Source: Dermabacter sp.
GTDB lineage: Bacteria; Actinomycetota; Actinomycetes; Actinomycetales; Dermabacteraceae
Length of the DNA: 64,000 bases
Direction: 5' to 3'
Assembly (NCBI GenBank): GCA_030538475.1
Contig: JAUNTX010000002.1
Span: forward strand, 62,001 to 126,000
A program made the translations under genes and the position numbers. The notes under the pieces are model-generated. The model worked only from the letters and a program-made list of their open reading frames with translations. It had not been told where the DNA came from and searched no databases. This document shows positions 34,907 to 43,754 of the stretch, in pieces (the stretch's first letter is position 1; each line of letters begins with the position of its first letter).

Positions 34907-35742
34907 GCGCCCACCCCCAACACGGTGCCCGCGAGCCGGGCCCGGTCGCTCTCGTGAGTGCCATCGGCCTCGTGGGCGCCGTCGGCCTCCCGCGGCACGT
35001 CGAGCAGGCGGCGCAGGGGCCGGTAGTGCGCGAAGACCGCCTCGCGGTAGCCCTCGGCATCGCCCGCCACGAGCGCATCGACCATGGCCTCGTGGGCATC
35101 CACGGTGTCGGAAATGTCCTGCGCCTGGGGCAGGCCCAGGGCGGGCACGGCGATGGTGTGCACTTCCCAGAACGCGAGGCCCAGCTGGCGGAGCATCTGG
35201 TTGCTGGTCACCGAGAGGAGCTCGGAGTGGAAGGACTGATCGCACTGGGCGAAAGTTTCACCCGCCGCGACGTGCGAGCGCATCCGCTCGACGTGCGAGC
35301 GCAGGCCGGGCTGGAGAGAGCCGCGGTAGTGGCGGATGAGTTCGTCGGTGAGGGCGAGGTCGAGCGCGGTGCGCACTTCGACCACTTCACGCAGGGCCCG
35401 GAAGTCGTCTTCCGCGTTGAGGCGGGCGCGAAAGAGCACCGCTTCGATCATGGGAGAGAAGGAGAGCGATCCGACACGCATGCCGCGGCCGTGCTCGATG
35501 GCGACGATGTCGAGGGACTGGAGGGTGCGCAGGGCTTCGCGCACGCTCGAGCGGGACACGCCGAGGATCTCCTGGAGCGCGGTCTCCGTGGGCAGGGCGT
35601 CGCCGGGGCGCAGGCGGTTCTCGACGATGTACTGCTTGATCGCGTTCACGGTGGCGCTGCCGGAGGCCCGCCGTTTATGTCCGCGGGTGGCGCCGCCCGT
35701 GAACGGCGCGCTCGCGACCTCGCTGTGGGGGGAGCTGGACAT
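34903..35742 (-). CDS. GntR-family FadR/FCD transcriptional regulator (NanR-like)
   Basis: The 279-residue protein has an N-terminal winged HTH (ETALQEILGVSRSSVREALRTLQSLDIVAIEHGRGMRVG, about 55-93) and an all-helical FCD ligand domain (DFRALREVVEVRTALDLAL, CDQSFHSELLSVTSNQMLRQL, DTVDAHEAMVDALVAGD) with metal/ligand His and Asp residues. AAGGAGG fixes ATG 35742. It is divergent from the SatA gene and probably controls the sialic acid operon through the TCGTC-N8-GACGA site. The C-terminal 25 residues are charged and repetitive (EADGAHEADGTHESD). Confidence 0.87.
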   Translation of the reverse strand: MSSSPHSEVASAPFTGGATRGHKRRASGSATVNAIKQYIVENRLRPGDALPTETALQEILGVSRSSVREALRTLQSLDIVAIEHGRGMRVGSLSFSPMIEAVLFRARLNAEDDFRALREVVEVRTALDLALTDELIRHYRGSLQPGLRSHVERMRSHVAAGETFAQCDQSFHSELLSVTSNQMLRQLGLAFWEVHTIAVPALGLPQAQDISDTVDAHEAMVDALVAGDAEGYREAVFAHYRPLRRLLDVPREADGAHEADGTHESDRARLAGTVLGVGA

Positions 35743-35870
35743 GAGTCCTCCTTGAATCTCACGCACGGGGCGTTTGCTTACGAGGCTACCGCCTCATTGT
35801 GACCCGTCGCATCGTTGCGGTGCCGGGACACGTCACTGACCTGGGGAAATAAAATTGTTGGGCGGATCCT

Positions 35871-35900
35871 TTGACGAAACCGCCCGCGGGCCTCTACGAT
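35871..35900 (+). promoter_or_regulatory. Promoter of the sialic acid operon
   Basis: TTGACG (35871-35876) and TACGAT (35895-35900) are spaced by 18 bp, near vegetative consensus. Transcription should start near 35907, right at the inverted repeat. Confidence 0.6.
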
Positions 35901-35908
35901 AGCACTAT

Positions 35909-35926
35909 TCGTCAGACATCAGACGA
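35909..35926. promoter_or_regulatory. Inverted repeat TCGTC-N8-GACGA, candidate GntR/FCD operator
   Basis: The half-sites TCGTC (35909-35913) and GACGA (35922-35926) flank an 8-bp spacer and begin just downstream of the -10 element. FCD regulators often bind GT..AC-type palindromes overlapping a start site. The spacing is longer than in the classic FadR consensus, so exact site limits are uncertain. Confidence 0.5.
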
Positions 35927-35986
35927 CTACCGGAGTGGTGACACTCCACCGCCGCACCCGCAATCCCCTTGCAAAGGAGCATCTCC

Positions 35987-37609
35987 ATGGGAACCCCTCG
36001 CACCCTCAGCCGCCGCGCCGCCCTCAAGGCCGGCGCCGTGACCGCTAGCGCTGCCGGCCTCGTCGCCGCCATCTCAGCCTGCGCCCCCTCCGGCACCTCG
36101 GGCGGCTCAGGCGCCGCCTCCGATGAAGGTGGCGACCACGAGGTCAAGGCCGACGGCACCATCAAGGCCGCCATCTCCTACGAACTCGGCACCAACGGCT
36201 ACGACCCGATGACCACGACCGCCGCCCTCACGGTGGCCGTCAACTGGCACACCCTCGAAGGCCTCACCGAGCTGTACCCCGCGAGCCGCGAGGTCTACGC
36301 GGCCCTCGCCTCGGAGATCCCCTCGACCGACGGCACCTCGGTGGACGTGGCCCTGCGCGACGGCGCCGTGTTCCACGACGGCACCAAGGTCACCCCCGAA
36401 GACGTCGTGTTCTCCTTCGAGCGCGTGCTCAACCCCGACAACAACTCGCTGTACGCGCAGTTCATCCCGTTCATCGACTCGGTGGTCGCCAACGGCGAGG
36501 ACGGCGTGACGATCAACCTCAAGCACCCCACCGGCCTGCTCGCCGAGCGCCTGTCGGTCGTGAAGATCGTCCCGAAGGCCGCCGTCGAAGCAGATCCGAC
36601 GGCGTTCGATGCCAACCCCGTCGGCACCGGCCCCTGGAAGATGACCGACAACGGCGCTGCCAGCAAGGTCATCACGTTCGAGCGCTTCGACGACTACACG
36701 GGCGAGGTGCCCGCGCGCGCGAAGACGATGGAGTGGCAGGTCATCCCCGATGCCTCCACCCGCACCAACTCGATCCAGTCGGGCGAGGTCCAGGCCATCG
36801 ACTCGGTGCCCTACCTCTCGATCGACGCCCTCAAGGGCACGTCCACCGTGGAATCGGTGCAGGGCTTCGGCCTCCTGTTCGCCATGTTCAACAACAGCGC
36901 GAACAACCCGTTCAGCGACCTGCGCAACCGCCAGGCGTTCCTCACGGGCGTCGACACCGAGCGCGTCATCACCACCGGCCTGTCCGGCCAGGCGCAGCCC
37001 GTCACGTGCTTCGTGCAGGAAGACCACCCGGCATACAAGAAGGCCTCGACCGTCTACACGCACGACGTGGCCAAGGCGAAGGCCGCGTTCGCGGAGACCG
37101 GCCTCACCAAGTTCCGCATGCTCTGCACCGACCACGACTGGGTTCAGCAGGTCACCCCGATCATCCAGGAGTCCCTCCAGGAAGCGGGCGTCACCGTCGA
37201 GATCGAGCAGAAGCAGTCGGCGGAGGTCTACACGACCATCGACTCCAACCCGGACGCGTTCGATGTCGTGATCGCCCCCGGCGACCCGTCGGTGTTCGGC
37301 CAGGACGCCGACCTCCTCATGCGCTGGTGGTACGCGGGTGACGTGTGGATCGACAACCGCATGCACTGGAAGGGCTCGGAGGCTCAGGTCTCCCTCCAGG
37401 AGCTGCTCACCGCCGGTATTGAGGCGACCGATACGAAGGATCAGATGGACGCCTGGCACAAGTCGTTCGACCTGATCTCCGACGAGGTGCCGCTGTACCC
37501 GCTGTTCCACCGCAAGACCCCGACCGCCTACAACGGCCAGAGCCTCGTGGACTTCCAGCCCATCTCGCTCACCGGCCTCAGCTTCGTGGGCGTCGCGAGC
37601 GGCATCTGA
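35987..37609 (+). CDS. Peptide/sialic-acid-type ABC substrate-binding lipoprotein (SatA-like)
   Basis: The 540-residue family 5 binding lipoprotein has a twin-arginine-like start (SRRAALKAG) and a lipobox ISAC near 32. The mature part includes LYPASREVYAALASEIPSTDG, FHDGTKVTPEDVVFSFERVLNP, NPVGTGPWKM and DLRNRQAFLTGVDTERVI. In actinobacteria and Haemophilus ducreyi, family 5 binding proteins next to nan genes import N-acetylneuraminate. AAGGAG precedes ATG 35987. A hairpin right after the stop (37615-37632) probably keeps its transcript in excess over the permeases. Confidence 0.85.
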   Translation: MGTPRTLSRRAALKAGAVTASAAGLVAAISACAPSGTSGGSGAASDEGGDHEVKADGTIKAAISYELGTNGYDPMTTTAALTVAVNWHTLEGLTELYPASREVYAALASEIPSTDGTSVDVALRDGAVFHDGTKVTPEDVVFSFERVLNPDNNSLYAQFIPFIDSVVANGEDGVTINLKHPTGLLAERLSVVKIVPKAAVEADPTAFDANPVGTGPWKMTDNGAASKVITFERFDDYTGEVPARAKTMEWQVIPDASTRTNSIQSGEVQAIDSVPYLSIDALKGTSTVESVQGFGLLFAMFNNSANNPFSDLRNRQAFLTGVDTERVITTGLSGQAQPVTCFVQEDHPAYKKASTVYTHDVAKAKAAFAETGLTKFRMLCTDHDWVQQVTPIIQESLQEAGVTVEIEQKQSAEVYTTIDSNPDAFDVVIAPGDPSVFGQDADLLMRWWYAGDVWIDNRMHWKGSEAQVSLQELLTAGIEATDTKDQMDAWHKSFDLISDEVPLYPLFHRKTPTAYNGQSLVDFQPISLTGLSFVGVASGI

Positions 37610-37614
37610 GCCCG

Positions 37615-37632
37615 GGTGCCCTCTGGGGCACC
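37615..37632 (+). promoter_or_regulatory. Intercistronic hairpin after the binding-protein gene
   Basis: GGTGCCC (37615-37621), loop TCTG, GGGCACC (37626-37632) form a strong 7-bp stem five bases after the stop, without a T-run. Such hairpins after binding-protein genes usually stabilise the upstream mRNA or cause partial termination. The remainder of the 166-bp gap to the permease gene holds no gene. Confidence 0.55.
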
Positions 37633-37775
37633 GCATCCATGACCCGGCCGCTCACCCCGGCCGCAGCACATCGAGGGGAGGCGTCGAAGCGTACGCGCCT
37701 TCGTCGCCTCCCCTTCGCGCGCCCTCAGCCACGTCACGAGGGCCATCCCCGACCGGAACAAGGAAGTCCCCACAC

Positions 37776-38741
37776 ATGGCTAACTTCGTCAGACTCATCG
37801 GCCGCAGGCTCATCTCGCTGCCATTCATGATCCTGGGCGTGGCGCTCCTCGTGTTCGTCGTGATGTCGTTCTCGAACGTCGATCAGGCACGGCTCGCCCT
37901 CGGTGAATCGGCCTCACCGGCCGCCCTCGAGGCCTACCGCGACCAGCACGGGCTCAACGACCCGCTCTTCATCCAGTTCTTCACCTTCCTGGGCGGCCTG
38001 CTCCAGGGCAACCTCGGCACTTCGTCCGGCAATGTGCCGGTCGTGCAGCTCGTGGCCGAGGCCTTCCCGCGGACCCTCCAGCTCACCTTCCTCAGCCTCA
38101 TCATCGCCGTCACCCTCGCCGCGATCCTCGGCGTCCTCGCCGCCCTGTACCGCGACCGCTGGGTGGATCAGGTGATCCGCGTCTTCTCGATCGCCTCGCT
38201 CGCCACGCCGTCGTTCTGGCTCGCGATCCTGCTCATCCAGTGGCTCGGCAACGTGCCCGGCGGCTGGGGCATCTTCCCCGCGCTCGTGCCGCAATGGGTG
38301 CCGTTCAGTGAGGACCCGCAGCAATACCTGCTGAATCTCGCGCTCCCCGCCATCGCGGGCGCCGTCCCCGTGGCCGGCTCCCTCACCCGCGTGGTGCGCA
38401 CCTCGATGGTGGAAGAACTCGACCGCGACTACGTGCGCACCGCCATCGGCGCGGGTATCCCCTACCCCATCGTCGTGGGCCGCAACGTGCTGCGCAACGC
38501 TCTCATCACCCCGATCACCGTGCTGGGCCTGCGCGTCGGCTACCTCATGGGCGGCGCGGTCATCATCGAGATCATCTTCAACATTCAGGCGATGGGCAAG
38601 CTCATCCTCGATGGCATCCAGCGCAATGACGTCTACCTCGTGCAGGGCGTGACGCTCACGGTGGCGATCGCGTTCATCGTGATCAACCTCCTCGTGGACA
38701 TCCTCTACGTGCTGGTCAACCCCCGAATCAGGAGCATCTGA
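37776..38741 (+). CDS. Oligopeptide/sialic-acid-type ABC permease (DppB/SatB-like)
   Basis: The 321-residue inner-membrane protein has about six helices, the GLNDPLFIQFFTFLGGLLQGNLGTS segment near 55-79 and the EAA-like loop MVEELDRDYVRTAIGAG near 210, then VGRNVLRNALITPITVLGLRVGYLMGGAVIIEIIF. AAGGAAG lies before ATG 37776. It should pair with the permease half of the next, fused protein. Confidence 0.9.
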   Translation: MANFVRLIGRRLISLPFMILGVALLVFVVMSFSNVDQARLALGESASPAALEAYRDQHGLNDPLFIQFFTFLGGLLQGNLGTSSGNVPVVQLVAEAFPRTLQLTFLSLIIAVTLAAILGVLAALYRDRWVDQVIRVFSIASLATPSFWLAILLIQWLGNVPGGWGIFPALVPQWVPFSEDPQQYLLNLALPAIAGAVPVAGSLTRVVRTSMVEELDRDYVRTAIGAGIPYPIVVGRNVLRNALITPITVLGLRVGYLMGGAVIIEIIFNIQAMGKLILDGIQRNDVYLVQGVTLTVAIAFIVINLLVDILYVLVNPRIRSI

Positions 38742-38743
38742 TC

Positions 38744-40831
38744 ATGCGACCGAACCTTGAAAAGAACCTCAAGAAGAGCTCCGGGGCATCGCTCAAGGCC
38801 CTGCGTGGCCTCAAGCCGATCAACATCGTGGCGCTCGTGTTCCTCACGCTGCTGGCCGCCTCGGCGATCTTCGCGCCGCTCATCGCGACGCACTCGCCGC
38901 TGGCCACGGGCGTGCCCGTGCAGCCGCCGAGCGCCGAAAACTTCTTCGGCACGGACCAGATCGGCCGCGACATCTTCTCGCGCGTGATCTACGGCGCCCG
39001 CTACTCGCTCGTCATCGGCCTGTGCGCGACCGGCCTCGCCCTCCTCATCGCCGCGGTCCTCGGCTCGTTTGCCGCGACCGCGCACAAGTGGGCCTCCGAA
39101 GTGCTCATGCGCTTCCTCGACGTCATCATGTCGATTCCCGGCATCGCGCTCGCGGCCGTGTTCGTGGCCGCATTCGGCACGTCGCTGCCGGTGCTCATCT
39201 TCGCCATCGCGTTCCTCTACGTGCCGCAGCTGGCCCGCGTGGTGCGCGCGAACGTGCTCGCCCAGTTCGGCGAGGACTACGTGAACGCCTCGAAGGTGAT
39301 GGGGGCCGCGGTGCCGTGGATCCTCATCAAGCACGTGGCCCGCAACTGCCTGGCGCCGATCCTCGTGTTCGCCACGGTGCTCGTTGCCGACGCGATTGTG
39401 CTCGAGGCGTCGCTGAGCTTCATCAACGCGGGCGTGCAGCCGCCGGAGCCGTCGTGGGGCAACATCCTCGCGCAGGGCAAGCAGCTGCTGCTGTCCGGCT
39501 ACTGGTGGCCCACGTTCTTCCCCGGCCTCATGATCCTCGTGACGGTGCTGAGCCTCAACATCCTCTCCGAGGGCATGACCGACGCTTTCGCGTCGCCGCG
39601 CGTGAAGAAGGTTGTGGACGTGGATGCCGACGAGAAGGCCGCGCAGGCCGCTCCCGAGGTGCAGCTCAACACGCTGGGCCTCACGGATCCGGTGGAGGCG
39701 CGCAGGCTGCTCGTGAAGTCGCTGCGCACGCTCCACGTGGCCGAGTCCCGGCGCACCGATCGCCTCGTGTATGCGGGCACCGACAAGGCGCCGCTGCTGG
39801 ATGTCAAGGATCTGCGCGTGGCCTTCCCGGGCGCGCACGGCGATGTGGACATCGTGGACGGCGTGAGCTTCACGATCCGCCCGGGCGAAACCATGGGTCT
39901 CGTGGGCGAATCGGGCTCGGGCAAGTCCGTGACCTCGATGGCGATCATGGGCCTGTTGCCGAAAACCGCCCGGATCAGCGGCGAGGCCATCCTCGAAGGC
40001 AAGGACCTGCTCGGGATGTCCACGCACGATCTCAACCAGATGCGCGGCCGCGAGATCGCGATGATCTATCAGGACGCGCTGAGCTCGCTCAACCCGTCGA
40101 TGCTCATTCGCAGCCAGATGGCGCAGCTGACCAAGCGCGGCGGCACCCGCACCGCGTCCGAACTGCTCGAACTCGTGGGCCTGGACCCGAAGCGGATGCT
40201 GAACAGCTACCCGCACGAACTGTCGGGCGGTCAGCGCCAGCGCGTGCTCATCGCGATGGCCCTCACGCGCAACCCGAAGCTCGTGATTGCCGACGAGCCC
40301 ACGACCGCGCTCGACGTCACCGTGCAGAAGCAGGTGGTGGAGCTGCTCAACGAGCTGCGTGAGGAGCTGGGCTTCGCGATGCTGTTCGTCAGCCACGACC
40401 TCGCGCTCGTGGCCCAGCTGGCCCACAAGATCACGGTCATGTACGCCGGTCAGGTGGTCGAACAGGGCACCACGACCGAACTGCTCACCGATCCGCGGCA
40501 CGAATACACGCAGGGCCTGCTCGGCTCCGTGCTCTCCATCGAGGCGGGCGCGAAGCGCCTGCACCAGGTGCAGGGAACGGTCCCCTCGCCCCGCGAGTTC
40601 GTCTCGGGTGATCGTTTCGCCCCACGTTCAAGCCAGCCCACCGTCGGCCTCACCACGAAGCCCACCCTGCTGGACATCGAGGGCACCACCCACCGGGTCG
40701 CCTCGACCGGCGACCTGCCCAGCTCCCTCGTGGGCGCGGGCGTCACCGGCGCGGCCCTCACCCCGCCGGAGGGGATCGGCGAGGCCGATTCGACCGGTAT
40801 CACCGCACCGAAGGAAGGAGAGGGCGCATGA
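38744..40831 (+). CDS. Fused ABC permease-ATPase (DppC-DppD fusion, SatC-like)
   Basis: The 695-residue protein joins a DppC-type permease (about 1-300, with GTDQIGRDIFSRVIYGARYSL near 65 and an EAA-like loop FGEDYVNASKVMGA near 172) to a DppD-type ATPase (about 345-605): Walker A GESGSGKS near 388, signature LSGGQRQR near 495, Walker B LVIADEP near 515, H-loop FVSHD near 547. A charged linker (about 285-345) connects them, and a disordered tail follows. The reading frame is continuous with no sign of frameshift. The SatABCD sialic acid importers are known to have this permease-ATPase fusion. It starts two bases after the SatB stop. Confidence 0.88.
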   Translation: MRPNLEKNLKKSSGASLKALRGLKPINIVALVFLTLLAASAIFAPLIATHSPLATGVPVQPPSAENFFGTDQIGRDIFSRVIYGARYSLVIGLCATGLALLIAAVLGSFAATAHKWASEVLMRFLDVIMSIPGIALAAVFVAAFGTSLPVLIFAIAFLYVPQLARVVRANVLAQFGEDYVNASKVMGAAVPWILIKHVARNCLAPILVFATVLVADAIVLEASLSFINAGVQPPEPSWGNILAQGKQLLLSGYWWPTFFPGLMILVTVLSLNILSEGMTDAFASPRVKKVVDVDADEKAAQAAPEVQLNTLGLTDPVEARRLLVKSLRTLHVAESRRTDRLVYAGTDKAPLLDVKDLRVAFPGAHGDVDIVDGVSFTIRPGETMGLVGESGSGKSVTSMAIMGLLPKTARISGEAILEGKDLLGMSTHDLNQMRGREIAMIYQDALSSLNPSMLIRSQMAQLTKRGGTRTASELLELVGLDPKRMLNSYPHELSGGQRQRVLIAMALTRNPKLVIADEPTTALDVTVQKQVVELLNELREELGFAMLFVSHDLALVAQLAHKITVMYAGQVVEQGTTTELLTDPRHEYTQGLLGSVLSIEAGAKRLHQVQGTVPSPREFVSGDRFAPRSSQPTVGLTTKPTLLDIEGTTHRVASTGDLPSSLVGAGVTGAALTPPEGIGEADSTGITAPKEGEGA

Positions 40832-41694
40832 GTGCCACCGCCACCAATGAACCGGGGCGCGGCTTCGGCAAGCGCCGCGCGGGCGTGGACCCGCTCGGGT
40901 ACGACGCCGCCTCGGAGCCGATCTTGGACCTGCAGGACATTCACGTCGTGCACACGCTGCGCAGCGGGTCGATCCTCAAGCCGGACACGATCCGGGCCGT
41001 GGACGGCATCAGCGTCCAGGTGCGCCGCAGCGAGGTCCTCGGGATCGTGGGCGAGTCCGGTTCGGGCAAGTCCACGCTCGCGAACGTCATGCTGGGGCTC
41101 CAGCAGCCGACGAGCGGGACGGTGCTGTTCAAGGGCAAGGACCTCTCCGGCAGCCGGAAGGCCCGCATGGAGCGCGGCCGCGCCGTCTCCGTGGTGTTCC
41201 AGGATCCCTCGACGGCGCTGAATCCGCGCATGATCGTCAAGGACACGCTCATCGATCCGCTGCGGGTGCACGGCATCGGCACGGAGAAGGAGCGCCTCGC
41301 GATGGTGAAGGAGCTCATGCACCTCGTGGGCCTTCCCCAGTCGGCGCTCGATGTGCTGCCGCGCCAGATTTCGGGCGGGCAGCGCCAGAGGGTCGCAATT
41401 GCTCGCGCGCTCGCGCTCGAACCGGACATCGTGATCGCCGATGAGCCCACGTCCGCGCTCGATGTGTCGGTGCGCGCCCAGGTGCTCAACCTGCTCATGG
41501 ACCTCAAGAAGGAACTGGGCCTCGCGCTCGTGTTCATTTCGCACGACATCAACACCGTGCGGTTCGTCAGTGACCGTCTGCTCGTCATGAACCGCGGCAA
41601 GGTCGTGGAATCGGGCACGAGCGACACGATTTTCGAGAGTGCGAGTGATGAATACACGCGGACCCTGCTGGCCGCGGCCCCGTCTCTTCTTTAG
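40828..41694 (+). CDS. Oligopeptide/sialic-acid-type ABC ATPase (DppF/SatD-like)
   Basis: The 288-residue ATPase has Walker A GESGSGKS near 76, a Q-loop VVFQDPSTALNPRM near 125, the signature ISGGQRQRVAIARAL near 180, Walker B IVIADEP near 201 and H-loop FISHD near 233. ATG 40828 overlaps the SatC stop by four bases. With the ATPase half of the fused protein it completes the heterodimeric motor. Confidence 0.9.
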   Translation: MSATATNEPGRGFGKRRAGVDPLGYDAASEPILDLQDIHVVHTLRSGSILKPDTIRAVDGISVQVRRSEVLGIVGESGSGKSTLANVMLGLQQPTSGTVLFKGKDLSGSRKARMERGRAVSVVFQDPSTALNPRMIVKDTLIDPLRVHGIGTEKERLAMVKELMHLVGLPQSALDVLPRQISGGQRQRVAIARALALEPDIVIADEPTSALDVSVRAQVLNLLMDLKKELGLALVFISHDINTVRFVSDRLLVMNRGKVVESGTSDTIFESASDEYTRTLLAAAPSLL

Positions 41695-41752
41695 TCGCCC
41701 CTCCCCCATCCACGCATCATCCACCCCCTCTTTTGTGAAGGAAAGCCACCCC

Positions 41753-42679
41753 ATGTCTACTGAAACTCCCGCTCTCACGGGCGTCGTTCCCCCGCTGCTC
41801 ACCCCCCTCACCGAGTCCGGCGAGCTGGATCGGGCTTCGCTCGAAAAGCTCATTGCCCACATGATCGATGCCGGGGTGGATGGCATTTTCGCCCTCGGTT
41901 CGTCGAGCGAGGTCGCGTTCTTCGATGATCGGATGCGCGCCGAGGTGCTCGATGCCGTGACCTCGATCGTCGCGGGCCAGCTGCCGATCCTGGCCGGTGT
42001 GATCGATATGCAGACCCACCGCGTGCTGCAGCACGTGCGGGCCGCCGAAAAGTACGACCTTGCGGGCTTTGTGGCGACGGCGCCGTTCTACGCGATCACG
42101 GGCCCGCAGGAGATCGAGCGGCACTTCCGCCTGCTCGGCGAGAACGCTCCCGCGCCGGTGTGGGCGTATGACATTCCGGTGTGCGTGCACACGAAGCTCG
42201 ATGGCGCGATGCTCACCCGCCTCGGTTCCGAGGGCCTGCTCGCGGGCGTCAAGGATTCGAGCGGCGACGACGTGGCGTTCCGCCGCCTGGCCCGCATGAA
42301 TGCGGCGGCCGGGAGCCCGCTCGTGCTCCTCACGGGGCACGAAGTCGTGGTCGATGGCGCGTATCTGGCGGGGGCCGACGGGGCCGTGCCGGGGCTCGGC
42401 AACGTGGATCCCGCAGGCTACGTGCGCATGCACAAGGCCGCGATGGCGGGCGACTGGGACGCCGTGAAGGCCGAGCAGGATCGCCTCGCGGGCCTGTTCG
42501 AGATCGTGTTCCAGCCGAGTGACAAGACGGGCCCCGCGGCGGGCGTGGGCGCGTTCAAGACGGCCCTGCGCGAGCTGGGGATCTTCTCGACGAACACAAT
42601 GAGCGAGCCGATGACCGCGATCGAGGGCGAGACCGTCACGCGCATCCGCAAGATCCTTGAGGGCGCGGGACTGAAGTGA
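41753..42679 (+). CDS. nanA: DapA/NanA-family lyase, probable N-acetylneuraminate lyase
   Basis: The 308-residue TIM-barrel aldolase has the family residues: GALGSSSEV-type loop (FALGSSSEVAFF, where most members have a TTGE or STGE), the Tyr in WAYDIP near 144, the Schiff-base Lys in AGVKDSSGD near 169, and a GADGAVPGLGNV segment near 207. NanA cleaves sialic acid to N-acetylmannosamine and pyruvate. The position between a SatABCD-type importer and kinase/epimerase genes makes this likely; sequence alone cannot exclude another 2-keto acid aldolase. GAAGGAAAG precedes ATG 41753. Confidence 0.78.
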   Translation: MSTETPALTGVVPPLLTPLTESGELDRASLEKLIAHMIDAGVDGIFALGSSSEVAFFDDRMRAEVLDAVTSIVAGQLPILAGVIDMQTHRVLQHVRAAEKYDLAGFVATAPFYAITGPQEIERHFRLLGENAPAPVWAYDIPVCVHTKLDGAMLTRLGSEGLLAGVKDSSGDDVAFRRLARMNAAAGSPLVLLTGHEVVVDGAYLAGADGAVPGLGNVDPAGYVRMHKAAMAGDWDAVKAEQDRLAGLFEIVFQPSDKTGPAAGVGAFKTALRELGIFSTNTMSEPMTAIEGETVTRIRKILEGAGLK

Positions 42680-43707
42680 TGACGAGCGTGGGCGTGCAGG
42701 AAGCCGACGGCGCGGCTCAGTCCGTGCCTCGCCGGGTTCTGGCCGTGGACATTGGCGGCACGAAGATTAACGCCGCCGTCGTCTCGCTGCCGGGCGCGCA
42801 GCTCGGCACGGTCCACACCACGCCCACGCCCGCCGCTCGCGGCGCTCAGGCGGTCGTACAGGCCGCGCTGTCCGTCGCACGCGAGGCGCTCGAGGCCGAC
42901 AAGGCCGACCACGCCCCGGGTGGTGGCGGCGAGGCCGCGCCTCTCGTGGCGGTCGGGATCGCCTCCGCCGGGGTGATCGACGCCGAGCGGGGTGTGGTCA
43001 CGTCGGCCACGGGCGCCCTCCCGGGCTGGCCCGGGACCGATCTGGCCGGGGCCTTTGGCGAGGCGTTCGGCGCTCCCGCGCGGGCCCTCAACGACGTGCA
43101 CGCCCACGGCCTCGGCGAATACGCCTTCGGGGTGGGCCAGGGCCGCGACGCGCTCTTGCTCGTCGCGATCGGGACGGGCATCGGCGGGGCGATCATCGCC
43201 CACTCGCGCGTGCTCACCGGGGCTGGCGGCGCGGCGGGCCACATCGGCCACGTGAGCGTGAGTGGTGTTCCCGGCGCGAGCGACCTCACGTGCTCATGCG
43301 GCCGCGTGGGCCACCTGGAGGGCTTCGCCTCCGGGCCCGGCATCGCCGCCGAACTCACTCGCCGGGGCGTCGCGGCTGATTCCACCCGCGAGGTGGCGGC
43401 CATCGCGAACGATCCCTCCCACGAGGGTTCGCGGGCCGCGCTCGGGGTCCTCATGGATGCGGGCTTTGCCACGGGCCGCGCCATCGGCGGCCTGCTCAAC
43501 GTGCTCGATCCCGGGCTCGTGGCGATCACGGGCGGCGTGTCCAGCGCGGACGGCGCCGCCGGGAACGCCTGGTGGGGCGCCCTCGTCGAAGGTGTCGAGC
43601 ACGACGCCATGGACGCCGTGGCCCACACTCCCCTCGTGGTGGCCCGCGCGGGCAACTACGCCGCACTGCTCGGGGCCGCGGCGTTCGCGGTGCAGCCCGC
43701 GCCCTGA
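42676..43707 (+). CDS. nanK: ROK-family sugar kinase, probable N-acetylmannosamine kinase
   Basis: The 343-residue kinase has the ATP phosphate motif VLAVDIGGTKINAAVVS near 18, AIGTGIGGAIIAHSRVLTGAGGAAGHIGHVSV near 165-195 and the ROK metal region LTCSCGRVGHLEGFASG near 205, in which the usual last Cys of CxCGxxGC is His. ATG 42676 overlaps the lyase stop by four bases. It should phosphorylate ManNAc at C6. An insert DKADHAPGGGGEAAP near 76-90 is disordered. Confidence 0.82.
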   Translation: MMTSVGVQEADGAAQSVPRRVLAVDIGGTKINAAVVSLPGAQLGTVHTTPTPAARGAQAVVQAALSVAREALEADKADHAPGGGGEAAPLVAVGIASAGVIDAERGVVTSATGALPGWPGTDLAGAFGEAFGAPARALNDVHAHGLGEYAFGVGQGRDALLLVAIGTGIGGAIIAHSRVLTGAGGAAGHIGHVSVSGVPGASDLTCSCGRVGHLEGFASGPGIAAELTRRGVAADSTREVAAIANDPSHEGSRAALGVLMDAGFATGRAIGGLLNVLDPGLVAITGGVSSADGAAGNAWWGALVEGVEHDAMDAVAHTPLVVARAGNYAALLGAAAFAVQPAP

Positions 43708-43754
43708 TCCCACCATCCCGCTCACAGACGCCACTCCCGTTGGAAGGACTTCCC

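Noticed and set aside
36107-37636. Minus-strand open frame of 509 codons
   Set aside because: It is antisense to the SatA-like gene, whose family match and ribosome site are clear.
38744-40831. Fusion of permease and ATPase as an assembly error
   Set aside because: The frame is continuous through a plausible charged linker and the same fusion is known in SatC-type proteins.
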